64,000 nt of DNA from an uncultured Faecalibacterium sp. (lineage in GTDB: Bacteria; Bacillota; Clostridia; Oscillospirales; Ruminococcaceae). The stretch is from positions 1 to 64,000 of the forward strand of contig CAKSWG010000009.1 of the NCBI GenBank assembly GCA_934511465.1. Direction: 5' to 3'. A program made the position numbers and the translations under genes. Of this stretch, positions 51,738 to 61,878 are shown in pieces (the first letter of the stretch is position 1; each line of letters begins with the position of its first letter). Under the pieces are notes generated by a model, which was not told the DNA's origin, did not search any database, and was given only the letters and a program-made list of their open reading frames with translations.

Positions 51738-53135
51738 ATGCAGATTTTCAATACGCTGACCCGCCAGAAAGAAGAATTCGTTCCGCAGGTGCCCGGTGAA
51801 TACCGCATCTACGTCTGCGGCCCTACCGTTTATAACTATATCCACATCGGCAACGCACGCCCGCTGATCGTGTTCGATACCCTGCGCCGCTACCTTGAGT
51901 ACCGCGGCAACAAGGTGATCTATGTTTCCAACATCACCGACATCGACGATAAGCTCATCAAGAAGGGTCAGGAGGAGGGCACCTCCATGAAGGAGGTCGC
52001 TCAGCGCTTTGAAGCCGAGTACCTCAAGGATGCCGCCGGTCTGAACTGCAAAAAGCCCACCGTCCAGCCCCGGGCCACCGAGCATATCCAGCAGATCCTG
52101 GACATCGTGAAGGACCTGATCGACTCCGGCCACGCCTACGTTGCCAAGAACGGCGATGTGTATTTCCGGGTGAAGAGCGACCCCGGCTACGGCAAGCTGA
52201 GCCACCTGAAGCTGGACGATCTGGAAAGCGGCAACCGCGAACTGCGCAGCCGCATGGACGACGACCTGAAGGAGGACCCCGCCGACTTTGCTGTGTGGAA
52301 GGCCGCAAAGCCCGGTGAGCCTGCATGGGAAAGCCCCTACGGCATGGGTCGCCCGGGCTGGCACATCGAGTGCAGTGCCATGAGCCGCACCCATCTGGGC
52401 AAGACCATCGACCTGCACTGCGGCGGTCAGGATCTGATCTTCCCTCACCACGAGAACGAGATCGCCCAGAGCGAGTGCGCCAACGGCTGCGAGTTCGCCC
52501 GCTACTGGATGCACAACGGCTTCATCAACGTGGACAATCAGAAGATGTCCAAGAGCCTGCACAACTTCTTCACTGTGCGGGACGTGGCGGGCATCTACGG
52601 CTACGAGCCTATCCGCTATTTCATGCTGACCGCAGGCTACCGGATGCCGCTGAACTACACCGTGGATCTCATTGAGAGCTGCAAGAACAGCTTGGAGCGC
52701 CTGTACACCTGCCGCGAGAATCTGGACTTTGCCCTCACCAAGGCGGAATTCGGCACCGACGAGACCCTAAAGGAAAAGGCTGCGGAGGCAAAGCAGAAAT
52801 TCTGCACCGCCATGGACGACGACCTGAACACCCCGGATGCACTGGCTGCGGTGTTCGATCTGGTCAAGGAGATCAACACGCTGTCTGCTGCTTCCAGCAA
52901 AGCCGCTCTGGAAACTGCCGCCGCCGCATTTGACGAGATCACCGGCGTACTGGGCCTTTTGTACAACCGCAAGAAGGACGAAGTGCCCGCCGAGGTGACT
53001 GAGCTGGTGGCTAAGCGCGCCGCCGCCAAGAAGGCCAAGGACTGGGCCACCGCCGACGCCATCCGCGCACAGCTGACCGAGCTGGGCTGGGCGGTCAAGG
53101 ACACCGCGCAGGGCCCGCAGCTGAGCAAACTGTAA
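51738..53135 (+). CDS. cysS: Cysteine--tRNA ligase
   Basis: The product has 465 residues. The class I signature HIGN is in VYNYIHIGNARPLIVFD near residue 33, and KMSKS in DNQKMSKSLHNFF near residue 268. Zn ligands include YVCGPTVYN and the downstream Cys/His of GWHIECSAMS. The C-terminal anticodon-binding helices are complete. It charges tRNA-Cys. AAAAGGAGA precedes the ATG. A half copy of the repeat element begins ten bases after the stop. Confidence 0.97.
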   Translation: MQIFNTLTRQKEEFVPQVPGEYRIYVCGPTVYNYIHIGNARPLIVFDTLRRYLEYRGNKVIYVSNITDIDDKLIKKGQEEGTSMKEVAQRFEAEYLKDAAGLNCKKPTVQPRATEHIQQILDIVKDLIDSGHAYVAKNGDVYFRVKSDPGYGKLSHLKLDDLESGNRELRSRMDDDLKEDPADFAVWKAAKPGEPAWESPYGMGRPGWHIECSAMSRTHLGKTIDLHCGGQDLIFPHHENEIAQSECANGCEFARYWMHNGFINVDNQKMSKSLHNFFTVRDVAGIYGYEPIRYFMLTAGYRMPLNYTVDLIESCKNSLERLYTCRENLDFALTKAEFGTDETLKEKAAEAKQKFCTAMDDDLNTPDALAAVFDLVKEINTLSAASSKAALETAAAAFDEITGVLGLLYNRKKDEVPAEVTELVAKRAAAKKAKDWATADAIRAQLTELGWAVKDTAQGPQLSKL

Positions 53136-53145
53136 CACGTTCTAA

Positions 53146-53242
53146 AATGCCCTCCGTTTCACTCTGGGCATCGTTAGCGGAATTATTATTTTGAATTTAT
53201 GACCCGGAAAAATCTGCGGATCTTTCCGGGTTGTTTTTTCAC
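53146..53242 (+). repeat. Intergenic repeat element, half copy C: one hairpin module
   Basis: The 26-base end AATGCCCTCCG...CTCTGGGCAT (53146-53171) is followed by AGCGGAA, ATTATTATTTT, and a hairpin with 14-bp arms at 53201-53214/53219-53232 (loop TGCG, one A-C mismatch, one G-U). GTTTTTTCAC comes next. The second, inverted module seen in copies A and B is missing. The hairpin may serve as the cysS terminator. Confidence 0.8.
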
Positions 53243-53290
53243 CAGAAAAACAGCTTCTTATAAAGCCGTGCTGTTTTTGCCGCTTTTCTC

Positions 53291-53319
53291 TTTACATTCC
53301 AAACGCAATTTGCCATAAT
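53291..53319 (+). promoter_or_regulatory. Promoter of the ROK kinase gene
   Basis: TTTACA (53291-53296) and CATAAT (53314-53319) are 17 bases apart. Confidence 0.6.
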
Positions 53320-53353
53320 AAAACCAGAAATAACATTACCGGAGGCAGGCACA

Positions 53354-54268
53354 ATGAAGGTCATGGTTTTTGATGTAGGCGGCACCGAGATCAAGTATTC
53401 GGTGATGGACGAGCAGCTGCACCGCTTTGACGCCGGTTCGGTACCCACACCGCAGGATACACAAAAGAATTTTCTCGACGCTTTATACGCACTGTATGCA
53501 CCGTGCCGGAATGAAGTAAGCGGCATCGCCATGGCCCTGCCCGGCTTTGTGGACACCCACACCGGCTACGTTTCCAACGGCGGGGCCCTTTTGTACAACA
53601 CCGGCACACAGGTGGGCCAGTTGGTGCGCGAAACGTGCGGCTGCCCGGTCACGCTGGAAAACGATGGCAAAGCCGCGGCCATTGCCGAGCTGCGGGCCGG
53701 TGCATTGCAGGGCTGCTGCAACGCGGCGGTGTTCATCATCGGCACCGGCGTGGGCGGCGGCATCATTGCCAACGGCCAGCTGGTGCGGGGCGTGCACTTT
53801 ACCGCCGGGGAGTACAGCTTTGTGAACACCAACGCCGACGAATGGGAGAACGCGGAAAAAACCATGGCCTGCCAGTGCAGCACCAAATACCTGCTCAAGT
53901 GGTACCGCGCCCGCAAGGCCCTGCCCGAAGATGCCCCCCTGAATGGCAAATCGTTTTTTGATGCCGCCAACGCCGCCGAGCCGGAAGCACTGGAAGTGCT
54001 GGAACATTTCTGCAAAATGGTGGCCGTGCAAATTTACAATCTCACAGTCCTGCTGGACGTGGAAAAGGTGGCCATTGGCGGCGGCATCAGCAAGCAGCCG
54101 CTGCTGCTGGACACCCTGCGCCGGGTATACGACGGCCTGTTTGCGTCCCGGGAAAATTTGCCCTACATGATCGGTCTGCCGCACTGCGAGATCGTGCCCT
54201 GCCATTTCAGCAGCGAAGCCAATCAGGTGGGCGCACTGTATACGTATCTGCAAACCGTGAACATCTGA
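53354..54268 (+). CDS. ROK-family sugar kinase or regulator-like protein
   Basis: The product has 304 residues. The N-terminal phosphate loop is VFDVGGTEIKYSVMD, GIAMALPGFVD and LENDGKAAAIAE (catalytic Asp) are present, and IIGTGVGGGIIANGQLV is the second ATP loop. The ROK zinc motif CxCGxxGCxE is not intact: only MACQCSTKYLL is found, as in a subset of ROK proteins. No HTH is present, so it is a kinase, probably of glucose, mannose or an amino sugar. GGAGGCAGG precedes the ATG, and the gene is monocistronic. Confidence 0.82.
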   Translation: MKVMVFDVGGTEIKYSVMDEQLHRFDAGSVPTPQDTQKNFLDALYALYAPCRNEVSGIAMALPGFVDTHTGYVSNGGALLYNTGTQVGQLVRETCGCPVTLENDGKAAAIAELRAGALQGCCNAAVFIIGTGVGGGIIANGQLVRGVHFTAGEYSFVNTNADEWENAEKTMACQCSTKYLLKWYRARKALPEDAPLNGKSFFDAANAAEPEALEVLEHFCKMVAVQIYNLTVLLDVEKVAIGGGISKQPLLLDTLRRVYDGLFASRENLPYMIGLPHCEIVPCHFSSEANQVGALYTYLQTVNI

Positions 54269-54274
54269 AAATAC

Positions 54275-54320
54275 AAAAAAGCCGCTGCACGTTCTTTCTC
54301 CGTGCAGCGGCTCGTTTTTT
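54275..54320. terminator. Bidirectional terminator between the ROK and CorC-like genes
   Basis: AAAAGCCGCTGCACG and CGTGCAGCGGCTCGTTTT form a long stem with an 8-nt loop. T-runs lie on both outer sides of the converging genes. Confidence 0.87.
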
Positions 54321-54332
54321 ATGACGGTGTTT

Positions 54333-55658
54333 TTACTTATTGGTCAGCCGGTTGAAGTGCGGCTTTTCGTCCTCTTCCTTTTTGGGTTCCGGCTTTTCCG
54401 CCGGGGTCAGGCGCACTTCGGTCACGCGGCGCTTTGCGGTGCGGGTCACGACACCGTCGTACTCACCCAGCGTAAAGCGGTCGCCCACCTTGGGCAGATG
54501 GCAGGTCTTTTCCTGCACCAGACCGTTCACCGTATTGGAGTCGATGTCGTCGTCCTCCGGCAGGCCAAGCGTTTCGTACAGGTCATCCACGCTGGCACTG
54601 CCCAGCACGATCCAGCTGCCGTCCGACTGCTTGCGGAAGTCCTCGGTCACTTCATCGTGCTCATCCCAGATCTCGCCCACCAGCTCTTCCAGAATGTCCT
54701 CCAGCGTAATGATGCCCTCGGTGCCGCCGTACTCATCCACCACCACAGCCATGTGATGATGCTGTTCGCGCAGGGTGCGCAGCAGCTGGGAGATCTGGGT
54801 GGAACCGGTGGTGTAAAGGGTGGGCTTTACAAGGTCCTCAAGGGTGGTATCCTTGCGCAGACGGCCAAGGTAAAAGTCCTTTTCATGTACCACACCAATG
54901 ATGTTGTCAACGGTGCCGTGGTAGACGGGCAGACGGGAATATCCCGATTCCGCAAAGGTCTGAGCCAGCTCTTCCAGCGGAGTATCATCCTCCACCGCGA
55001 TCACATCCACGCGGGGCGTCAGGATCTCCTCCACTTCCACATCGTCGAACTCAATGGCGCTGCGGATCAGCTGGCTTTCCCGGTCGGTCAGCTCGCCGTC
55101 GTTCTCCGCCTCGCTCACCATGGTCATCAGTTCGCCCTCAGTGATGGTGTCCTCTTCGCTGCTGCGGATGAAACGGCCCAGCAGGCGCTTCCATTGGCTG
55201 AACAGCCATGTCAGCGGGGTGAACAGGGTCATGAGCAGGTTCAGCACCGGCGACACCGCCGTAGCCACCGTTTCCGGCATCTCCTTGGCAAGGCTCTTGG
55301 GCGTCACCTCGCCAAAGATCAGCACCACCACGGTCAGCGCGATGGTGGATACCGTTGCGCCCCGCTCCGGGTCCAGCAGGCGGGTGAACAGCACTGTACC
55401 AATGGATGCTGCGGCAATGTTGACGATATTGTTGCCGATGAGGATGGTGGAGAGCAGCTTATCGTACTTTTCGGCCATTGCCAGCACGCGGGCTGCTGCT
55501 GAATCGCCGTCCTCAGCACGGCTTTTCAGGCGGATCTGATTCAGGGAAGAAAATGCGGTCTCGGAGGCGGAGAAAAAGGCGGAGAATGCCACCAGAATCA
55601 CCAGCGCCGCCAAAAGCGTAATACTGCCATCGTCCATAAAAAGGGAAATCACACTCAA
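54333..55658 (-). CDS. CNNM/CorC (HlyC) family transporter-associated membrane protein
   Basis: The product has 441 residues: an N-terminal DUF21/CNNM membrane domain (about 1-180, ASETAFSSLNQIRLKSRAE and IFGEVTPKSLAKE), two CBS domains (about 200-330, EEILTPRVDVIAVEDDTPLE and MAVVVDEYGGTEGIITLEDI), and a C-terminal CorC_HlyC domain. It is likely a Mg2+ or Co2+ efflux or homeostasis protein. The start is uncertain: TTG 55658, GTG 55652 and ATG 55637 are all in frame, and none has a strong ribosome site. Confidence 0.87.
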   Translation of the reverse strand: MSVISLFMDDGSITLLAALVILVAFSAFFSASETAFSSLNQIRLKSRAEDGDSAAARVLAMAEKYDKLLSTILIGNNIVNIAAASIGTVLFTRLLDPERGATVSTIALTVVVLIFGEVTPKSLAKEMPETVATAVSPVLNLLMTLFTPLTWLFSQWKRLLGRFIRSSEEDTITEGELMTMVSEAENDGELTDRESQLIRSAIEFDDVEVEEILTPRVDVIAVEDDTPLEELAQTFAESGYSRLPVYHGTVDNIIGVVHEKDFYLGRLRKDTTLEDLVKPTLYTTGSTQISQLLRTLREQHHHMAVVVDEYGGTEGIITLEDILEELVGEIWDEHDEVTEDFRKQSDGSWIVLGSASVDDLYETLGLPEDDDIDSNTVNGLVQEKTCHLPKVGDRFTLGEYDGVVTRTAKRRVTEVRLTPAEKPEPKKEEDEKPHFNRLTNK

Positions 55659-55681
55659 CTTTCTGTTATTTATTAAAGAAC

Positions 55682-55729
55682 AGGCTCCCTCGGTCTGCTT
55701 CGCAGACAGCTTCCTCTAGGAGGGAGCCT
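55682..55729. repeat. Palindromic intergenic repeat (AGGCTCCCTC type)
   Basis: AGGCTCCCTC (55682-55691) and GAGGGAGCCT (55720-55729) are perfect complements and enclose a second hairpin GTCTGC-TTC-GCAGAC. This cruciform is a dispersed-repeat type common in gut Clostridia, different from the element at 21728. Confidence 0.7.
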
Positions 55730-55769
55730 TGCCGCACGATGACGGAAGGAGTTCTTTCCGTATACAAAA

Positions 55770-55812
55770 ATGTGCTCCCCATCGTTGCCATTCCGCGATG
55801 AAAAGCACATCA
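55770..55812 (-). terminator. Terminator of clpB
   Basis: Read leftward, ATGTGCT...CATCG pairs with CGATG...AGCACAT in an interrupted stem, followed by TTTTTGT. It lies about 90 bases after the clpB stop. Confidence 0.6.
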
Positions 55813-55900
55813 ATGTTATTTGTTATAATATCATATTCTGTGCCCCTGTGCAAGCGCCGCGCCTGCTGACAGGGTACAAAATGTGTAAAATATCAGCGTA

Positions 55901-58513
<2,613 letters not shown>

Positions 58514-58570
58514 AAAGTCAAGCCTCCATTCATACCGGAAGGTTCATTTAGCGGACACGACAGCCGTTTG

Positions 58571-58633
58571 CTAAAAGCCCGGCGCAGAGATGCTGCCGAA
58601 CGGGAAACAGCGGCTATTCTTCAGTTGTTTCAC
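58571..58633 (-). CDS. Possible 20-residue leader peptide in the clpB transcript
   Basis: A GTG with AGGAGG 12 bases upstream opens a 20-codon frame (MKQLKNSRCFPFGSISAPGF). It ends about 60 bases before the clpB start, inside the CIRCE-controlled transcript. The peptide has no recognised family. It could be a translated leader or chance, as the main support is the strong ribosome site. Confidence 0.35.
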   Translation of the reverse strand: MKQLKNSRCFPFGSISAPGF

Positions 58634-58671
58634 GGTTTCAAGCACCTCCTGCTGAACTGGTTTTGTTTGTT

Positions 58672-58728
58672 TTAGCACTCTATCTGTTCGACTGCTAAAA
58701 CTATACTCCTGTTTTCCCACTTTGTCAA
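58672..58728 (-). promoter_or_regulatory. clpB promoter with CIRCE operator (HrcA site)
   Basis: On the minus strand TTGACA (58728-58723) and TATAGT (58705-58700) are 17 bases apart. Immediately downstream, TTAGCACTC (58672-58680), nine bases, then GACTGCTAA (58690-58698) form a CIRCE inverted repeat with one deviation from the consensus GAGTGCTAA. HrcA bound here would block transcription until heat shock. Confidence 0.9.
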
Positions 58729-58814
58729 TAGGGTTCATAAAAAGTTTGCAAATCACAGTTTTTCCAACAAAAAAGCACCACACAGCTTTTCAGCCGTGTA
58801 GTGCATCCCTGCAA

Positions 58815-58842
58815 TTTGTCGAATGATATGCTACTCTATACT
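58815..58842 (+). promoter_or_regulatory. Possible promoter of the 23-residue peptide gene
   Basis: TTTGTC (58815-58820) and TATACT (58837-58842) are 16 bases apart. A 5' hairpin TTGCTGCTT/AAGCAGCAA (58842-58863) lies over the expected RNA start. Confidence 0.45.
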
Positions 58843-58920
58843 TGCTGCTTCTGTAAGCAGCAAGGCACTGCATACAACGGCAGGCGGTTCAGCCCTCGCT
58901 TCCGAAAGGAGGTGAGAGTC

Positions 58921-58992
58921 ATGCCTATTACTTTTACGTTCCATCTGCTTGGGCTTACGTTCACGCTGCGGATCACAAAAGGTAAAAGATGA
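58921..58992 (+). CDS. 23-residue hydrophobic/basic peptide, possible type I toxin
   Basis: MPITFTFHLLGLTFTLRITK and a short GKR tail follow GAAAGGAGGTGAGAGTC, a ribosome site almost identical to that of the Fst-like toxin at 20287. The peptide alternates polar and hydrophobic residues and ends basic. CCTCGCTT upstream can pair with part of AAAGGAGG and mask it. A convergent consensus promoter lies downstream. No family is recognised, and the toxin role is a guess from architecture. Confidence 0.45.
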   Translation: MPITFTFHLLGLTFTLRITKGKR

Positions 58993-59024
58993 ACCGCCAC
59001 CCTGGCCGGTGACGGTTCGTTTTA
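58991..59024 (+). terminator. Stem-loop after the 23-residue peptide gene
   Basis: GAACCGCCACC pairs with GGTGACGGTTC with one mismatch, followed by GTTTTAG. It begins at the second base of the stop codon. On the minus strand the downstream T content is weaker (ATCTTTTA). Confidence 0.65.
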
Positions 59025-59070
59025 GAATCCTAAACCTAAAGGGCTGACCGCTTGTCGCAGTGCCTTTTCT
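58991..59070 (-). ncRNA. Possible antisense RNA to the 23-residue peptide message
   Basis: The minus-strand promoter at 59105-59077 would start an RNA near 59070 that runs into the shared stem-loop. Its 5' part (AAGGCACTGC and GCGGTCAGCCCT) is the same sense as the leader of the peptide message rather than complementary. Pairing would therefore rest on the terminator stem and a GAACCGTC segment matching GGCGGTTC in the leader. Confidence 0.35.
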
Positions 59071-59076
59071 ATTTGT

Positions 59077-59105
59077 AGTATAGTTACTTTTTATGGATTT
59101 GTCAA
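59077..59105 (-). promoter_or_regulatory. Consensus promoter convergent to the peptide gene
   Basis: On the minus strand TTGACA (59105-59100) and TATACT (59082-59077) are 17 bases apart, starting 11 bases after the degV stop. No coding gene lies downstream on this strand for 360 bases. Confidence 0.75.
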
Positions 59106-59115
59106 GGCTTTACGT

Positions 59116-60018
59116 TCAGCCCTGCTTTTTCCAGCGGCGCATCACGCCCATGCCCAGCGCATAGGGGCCGGTGTGCACGGCAATGGTGCAGCCGATCTGC
59201 AAAAGCCCCACTTCGCACTGTGCGCCGGGGTACTTGGCGCGCAGGGCCGCGCGGGTCTGCATCCACAGACGCTTGCCCTCGTCGGCGTCAAAGCCATAGC
59301 CCACCGTGATGCGGTAGTCGTCCGGCGTGCCGCCGTGGGCTTCCAAATAGTTCATCAACTGGTCCAGCGCCTTTTCAAAGCTCTTCTGGCGGCCGCGTGC
59401 CACGCCGCCGGAGAAGATCTCGCCTTCCTTGAACAGGATCATCGGCTTGATGCCCAGCATGTTGGCCGCACGGCCCGTCACCTTGCCAATGCGTCCGCCC
59501 TTGATCAGGTAATCCAGATTGCCCACCGTGAAGAAGATCTGGTTGGTCACTTTTTCGGCTTCCAGCCAAGTAACGGTCTCGTCCAGCGTGCAGCCTGCGT
59601 CCCGCATGGCCACGGCGTTTTCCACCATGGTGGACTCGGTAACGGTAGCCGCCGCACTGTCGATGACCTCAATGCGGGCATCGGGGTAATCTTCCAGCAC
59701 CAGATCCCGGGCATTGCGGGCACTGCCCACGCAGCCGCTCATCTTGCCGGTGAACACCAGACACAGCACGTCACGCCCGGCAGCGGCATGGGCACGGAAC
59801 GCCTGCTCAAAGTCCTCAATGGAAGCAAGGCTGGTCTTGGGGTAAGCCGAGGGATTATCCACCATGAATTGGTAGAAGTCCCGCACGGCGATCTCTTTGC
59901 CTTCCTTGCGGTAGTGCTCGCCGTCCAGCGAGACGTAGAAGGGCACGACCTCAATTCGGAGCTGTTCGGCAGTTTCCGGCGTCAGGTCGCATGCGCTGTC
60001 GGTAATGATATCAAACAT
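59116..60018 (-). CDS. DegV-family fatty-acid-binding protein
   Basis: The product has 300 residues. The DegV signatures are IITDSACDLTPETAEQLRIE at the N-terminus, YPKTSLASIEDFEQAF, FTGKMSGCVGSARNARDL, and the C-terminal GCTIAVHTGPYALGMGVM. In Firmicutes such proteins (FakB type) bind a fatty acid so that FakA can phosphorylate it for phospholipid synthesis. No fakA lies nearby. AAAAGGAAG precedes the ATG. It follows purA by 45 bases on the same strand. No terminator follows, so read-through enters the small-peptide locus as antisense. Confidence 0.88.
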   Translation of the reverse strand: MFDIITDSACDLTPETAEQLRIEVVPFYVSLDGEHYRKEGKEIAVRDFYQFMVDNPSAYPKTSLASIEDFEQAFRAHAAAGRDVLCLVFTGKMSGCVGSARNARDLVLEDYPDARIEVIDSAAATVTESTMVENAVAMRDAGCTLDETVTWLEAEKVTNQIFFTVGNLDYLIKGGRIGKVTGRAANMLGIKPMILFKEGEIFSGGVARGRQKSFEKALDQLMNYLEAHGGTPDDYRITVGYGFDADEGKRLWMQTRAALRAKYPGAQCEVGLLQIGCTIAVHTGPYALGMGVMRRWKKQG

Positions 60019-60063
60019 CTGTGACGCTTCCTTTTCTGTGTCATTCAGGAGCTTTGCAGGGGA

Positions 60064-61356
60064 TCAGACGTGGTGGATGTAAGCCTCACGCTCGGCACCC
60101 ACCGAGATATAGGTGATCTTGCAGCCGACGGCCTTTTCCAGATATTCCACGTAGTCGCGTGCTTCCTTGGGCAGGTCCTCCCACTTGCGGGCTGCGGTGA
60201 TATCGCAGTGCCAGCCGGGCAGGTACTCCACCACGGGCTGTGCGGTATCCAGAGCTTCACCCATGGGGAAGCGGGTGGTGGTGCTGCCGTCGGTCAGCTT
60301 ATAAGCGGTGACCATGGGGATCTTTTCCATGTAGTCCAGCACGTCCAGCAGGGTCAGGGCAACTTCATCGCAGCCCTGGCAGAACACGCCGTAGCGGCTT
60401 GCCACCAGATCGATGGGGCCCACGCGGCGGGGACGGCCGGTGGCGGCGCCATACTCGTGGCCAGCCTCACGCAGGTCGTGCTTTTCTTCCTCGGTCATTG
60501 CCAGCTCGGCAGTGAAGGGGCCGTCACCCACGCAGGAGGAGTAAGCCTTCATGACGCCGATGGAGTTGTGCAGCTTGTGGCCCGGGATGCCTGCACCGAT
60601 GGGGGCGTAGGCACCGATCACGTTGGAAGAGGTGGTGTAGGGGTAGATGCCAAAGTCGATGTCGCGCAGAGCACCCAGCTGTGCCTCAAACAGCACCTTC
60701 TTGCCGGCGGCATCTGCATCGGCCAGATACTGGCCCACATCGCAGATGTAGTCCTTGAAGATGGCGGCATACTTTTCGAGCCATGCCCACATCTCGTCCA
60801 CGCTGATGGGGGCGGCGCCATAGCTGCCCTCCATCACCAGATTCTTGGAGTCCACCATGGTGACAAGACGCTTCTTCACGGCGTCATCCAGATGCAGCAG
60901 GTCGCCCATGCGCAGGGTCTTTTTCATGTATTTGTCGCCGTAAGCGTAGGCGATGCCGCGCTTGGTGGAACCGAACTGTGCGCCGGTCTTGGACAGGCGT
61001 GCTTCTTCCAGACCGTCCTGCTCCACATGGTAGGGCATGGTGATGGTTGCACGGTCAGAAATTTTCAGGTTCTTGGGGCTGATCTCAATGCCCTGCTCCC
61101 GCAGCTTGTTGATCTCGCCGTCCAGATGATGCGGGTCAATGACCATACCGTTGCCCATGACGCAGACCACGTTCGGACGCAGGATGCCGGAGGGCAGCAG
61201 ATTCAGCACGAACTTGCCGCGCTCGTTCTTCACCGTGTGACCGGCGTTGTTGCCGCCCTGATAACGTGCAACGATGTCATACTCTTGGCTGATGAGGTCG
61301 ACCATGCGGCCCTTGCCCTCATCGCCCCAGTTGATACCCGTAATTGCAGTAAGCAT
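60064..61356 (-). CDS. purA: Adenylosuccinate synthetase
   Basis: The product has 430 residues. The signatures are the P-loop GINWGDEGKGRMVDL (GDEGKGK-type with Arg), QGGNNAGHTV near residue 39, and GTTTRFP-type switch region DGSTTTRFPMG; GAAPISVDEM and GAATGRPRRVGPIDLVA are conserved too. It joins IMP and aspartate with GTP in AMP synthesis. The start at 61356 is the family start; an upstream in-frame ATG at 61542 would span the promoter. Confidence 0.95.
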   Translation of the reverse strand: MLTAITGINWGDEGKGRMVDLISQEYDIVARYQGGNNAGHTVKNERGKFVLNLLPSGILRPNVVCVMGNGMVIDPHHLDGEINKLREQGIEISPKNLKISDRATITMPYHVEQDGLEEARLSKTGAQFGSTKRGIAYAYGDKYMKKTLRMGDLLHLDDAVKKRLVTMVDSKNLVMEGSYGAAPISVDEMWAWLEKYAAIFKDYICDVGQYLADADAAGKKVLFEAQLGALRDIDFGIYPYTTSSNVIGAYAPIGAGIPGHKLHNSIGVMKAYSSCVGDGPFTAELAMTEEEKHDLREAGHEYGAATGRPRRVGPIDLVASRYGVFCQGCDEVALTLLDVLDYMEKIPMVTAYKLTDGSTTTRFPMGEALDTAQPVVEYLPGWHCDITAARKWEDLPKEARDYVEYLEKAVGCKITYISVGAEREAYIHHV

Positions 61357-61472
61357 AATAAATGACCTCTTTATCCTTTTTTCAAAAGACAGCCTTTTCC
61401 GTGCACCTTGCCCGGGATACGCCACCTTGGGAAAACACACCGGCAGGCATACATAAAGCACATACCAATGCA

Positions 61473-61501
61473 AGTATAGTATAGCACAGTTTGCCGCACA
61501 A
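61473..61501 (-). promoter_or_regulatory. purA promoter
   Basis: On the minus strand TTGTGC (61501-61496) and TATACT (61478-61473) are 17 bases apart; a second TATACT partly overlaps upstream. A leader of about 110 nt precedes the ATG. Confidence 0.62.
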
Positions 61502-61566
61502 AAAAAGAGGGAAGCGCGGCTTTGGGCTGCGGTTTTCTCCAAATTTACAGTGCAGGTTTTGCGGGT

Positions 61567-61791
61567 TCAGCTGCGGGGCTTCTTTGCATCGGTGCGGCGG
61601 GTCACTTTGTGGATGGTGCCGTCCGGCTCCTGAATGGAGGTGTTGGCCAGCTGCGCGCGCAGGCTTGCCTTCATATCATCGATGTATTCGCGGCGCAGTG
61701 CCTGCTGCTCTGCCTTTTCCGCTTCGGTCAGGCCGATGGTCTTGCTCTTTTTTGCCAGCTCGTTGATGCGGGCGATCTTTTCCTGTGTCAT
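61567..61791 (-). CDS. DUF896 (YnzC-like) small protein
   Basis: The product has 74 residues. [20 protein letters not shown] and [19 protein letters not shown] are the conserved halves of DUF896, a helical-hairpin family in Firmicutes (YnzC lies in the SOS operon of Bacillus). Its function is unknown. CAGGAGG precedes the ATG. It is divergent from queH and upstream of purA on the same strand. Confidence 0.88.
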   Translation of the reverse strand: MTQEKIARINELAKKSKTIGLTEAEKAEQQALRREYIDDMKASLRAQLANTSIQEPDGTIHKVTRRTDAKKPRS

Positions 61792-61822
61792 GGGGCCTCC
61801 TGTATTTTCAATCAGATCGTGC

Positions 61823-61852
61823 TATAATAGTGAAAAGCGATTTCTTCTGCAA
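61823..61852. promoter_or_regulatory. Overlapping divergent promoters of the DUF896 and queH genes
   Basis: On the minus strand TTGCAG (61852-61847) and TATTAT (61829-61824) are 17 bases apart. On the plus strand TATAAT (61823-61828) occupies nearly the same bases, with only a weak -35 (TGTATT near 61801). The two -10 elements are almost coincident on opposite strands. Confidence 0.6.
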
Positions 61853-61878
61853 AAGCAGTATAACAAAGGATGATCAAA

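Noticed and set aside
51650..51740. Possible T-box leader upstream of cysS
   Set aside because: The promoter lies only 28 bases before the start codon and no T-box sequence is present; the hairpin upstream belongs to the pflBA terminator.
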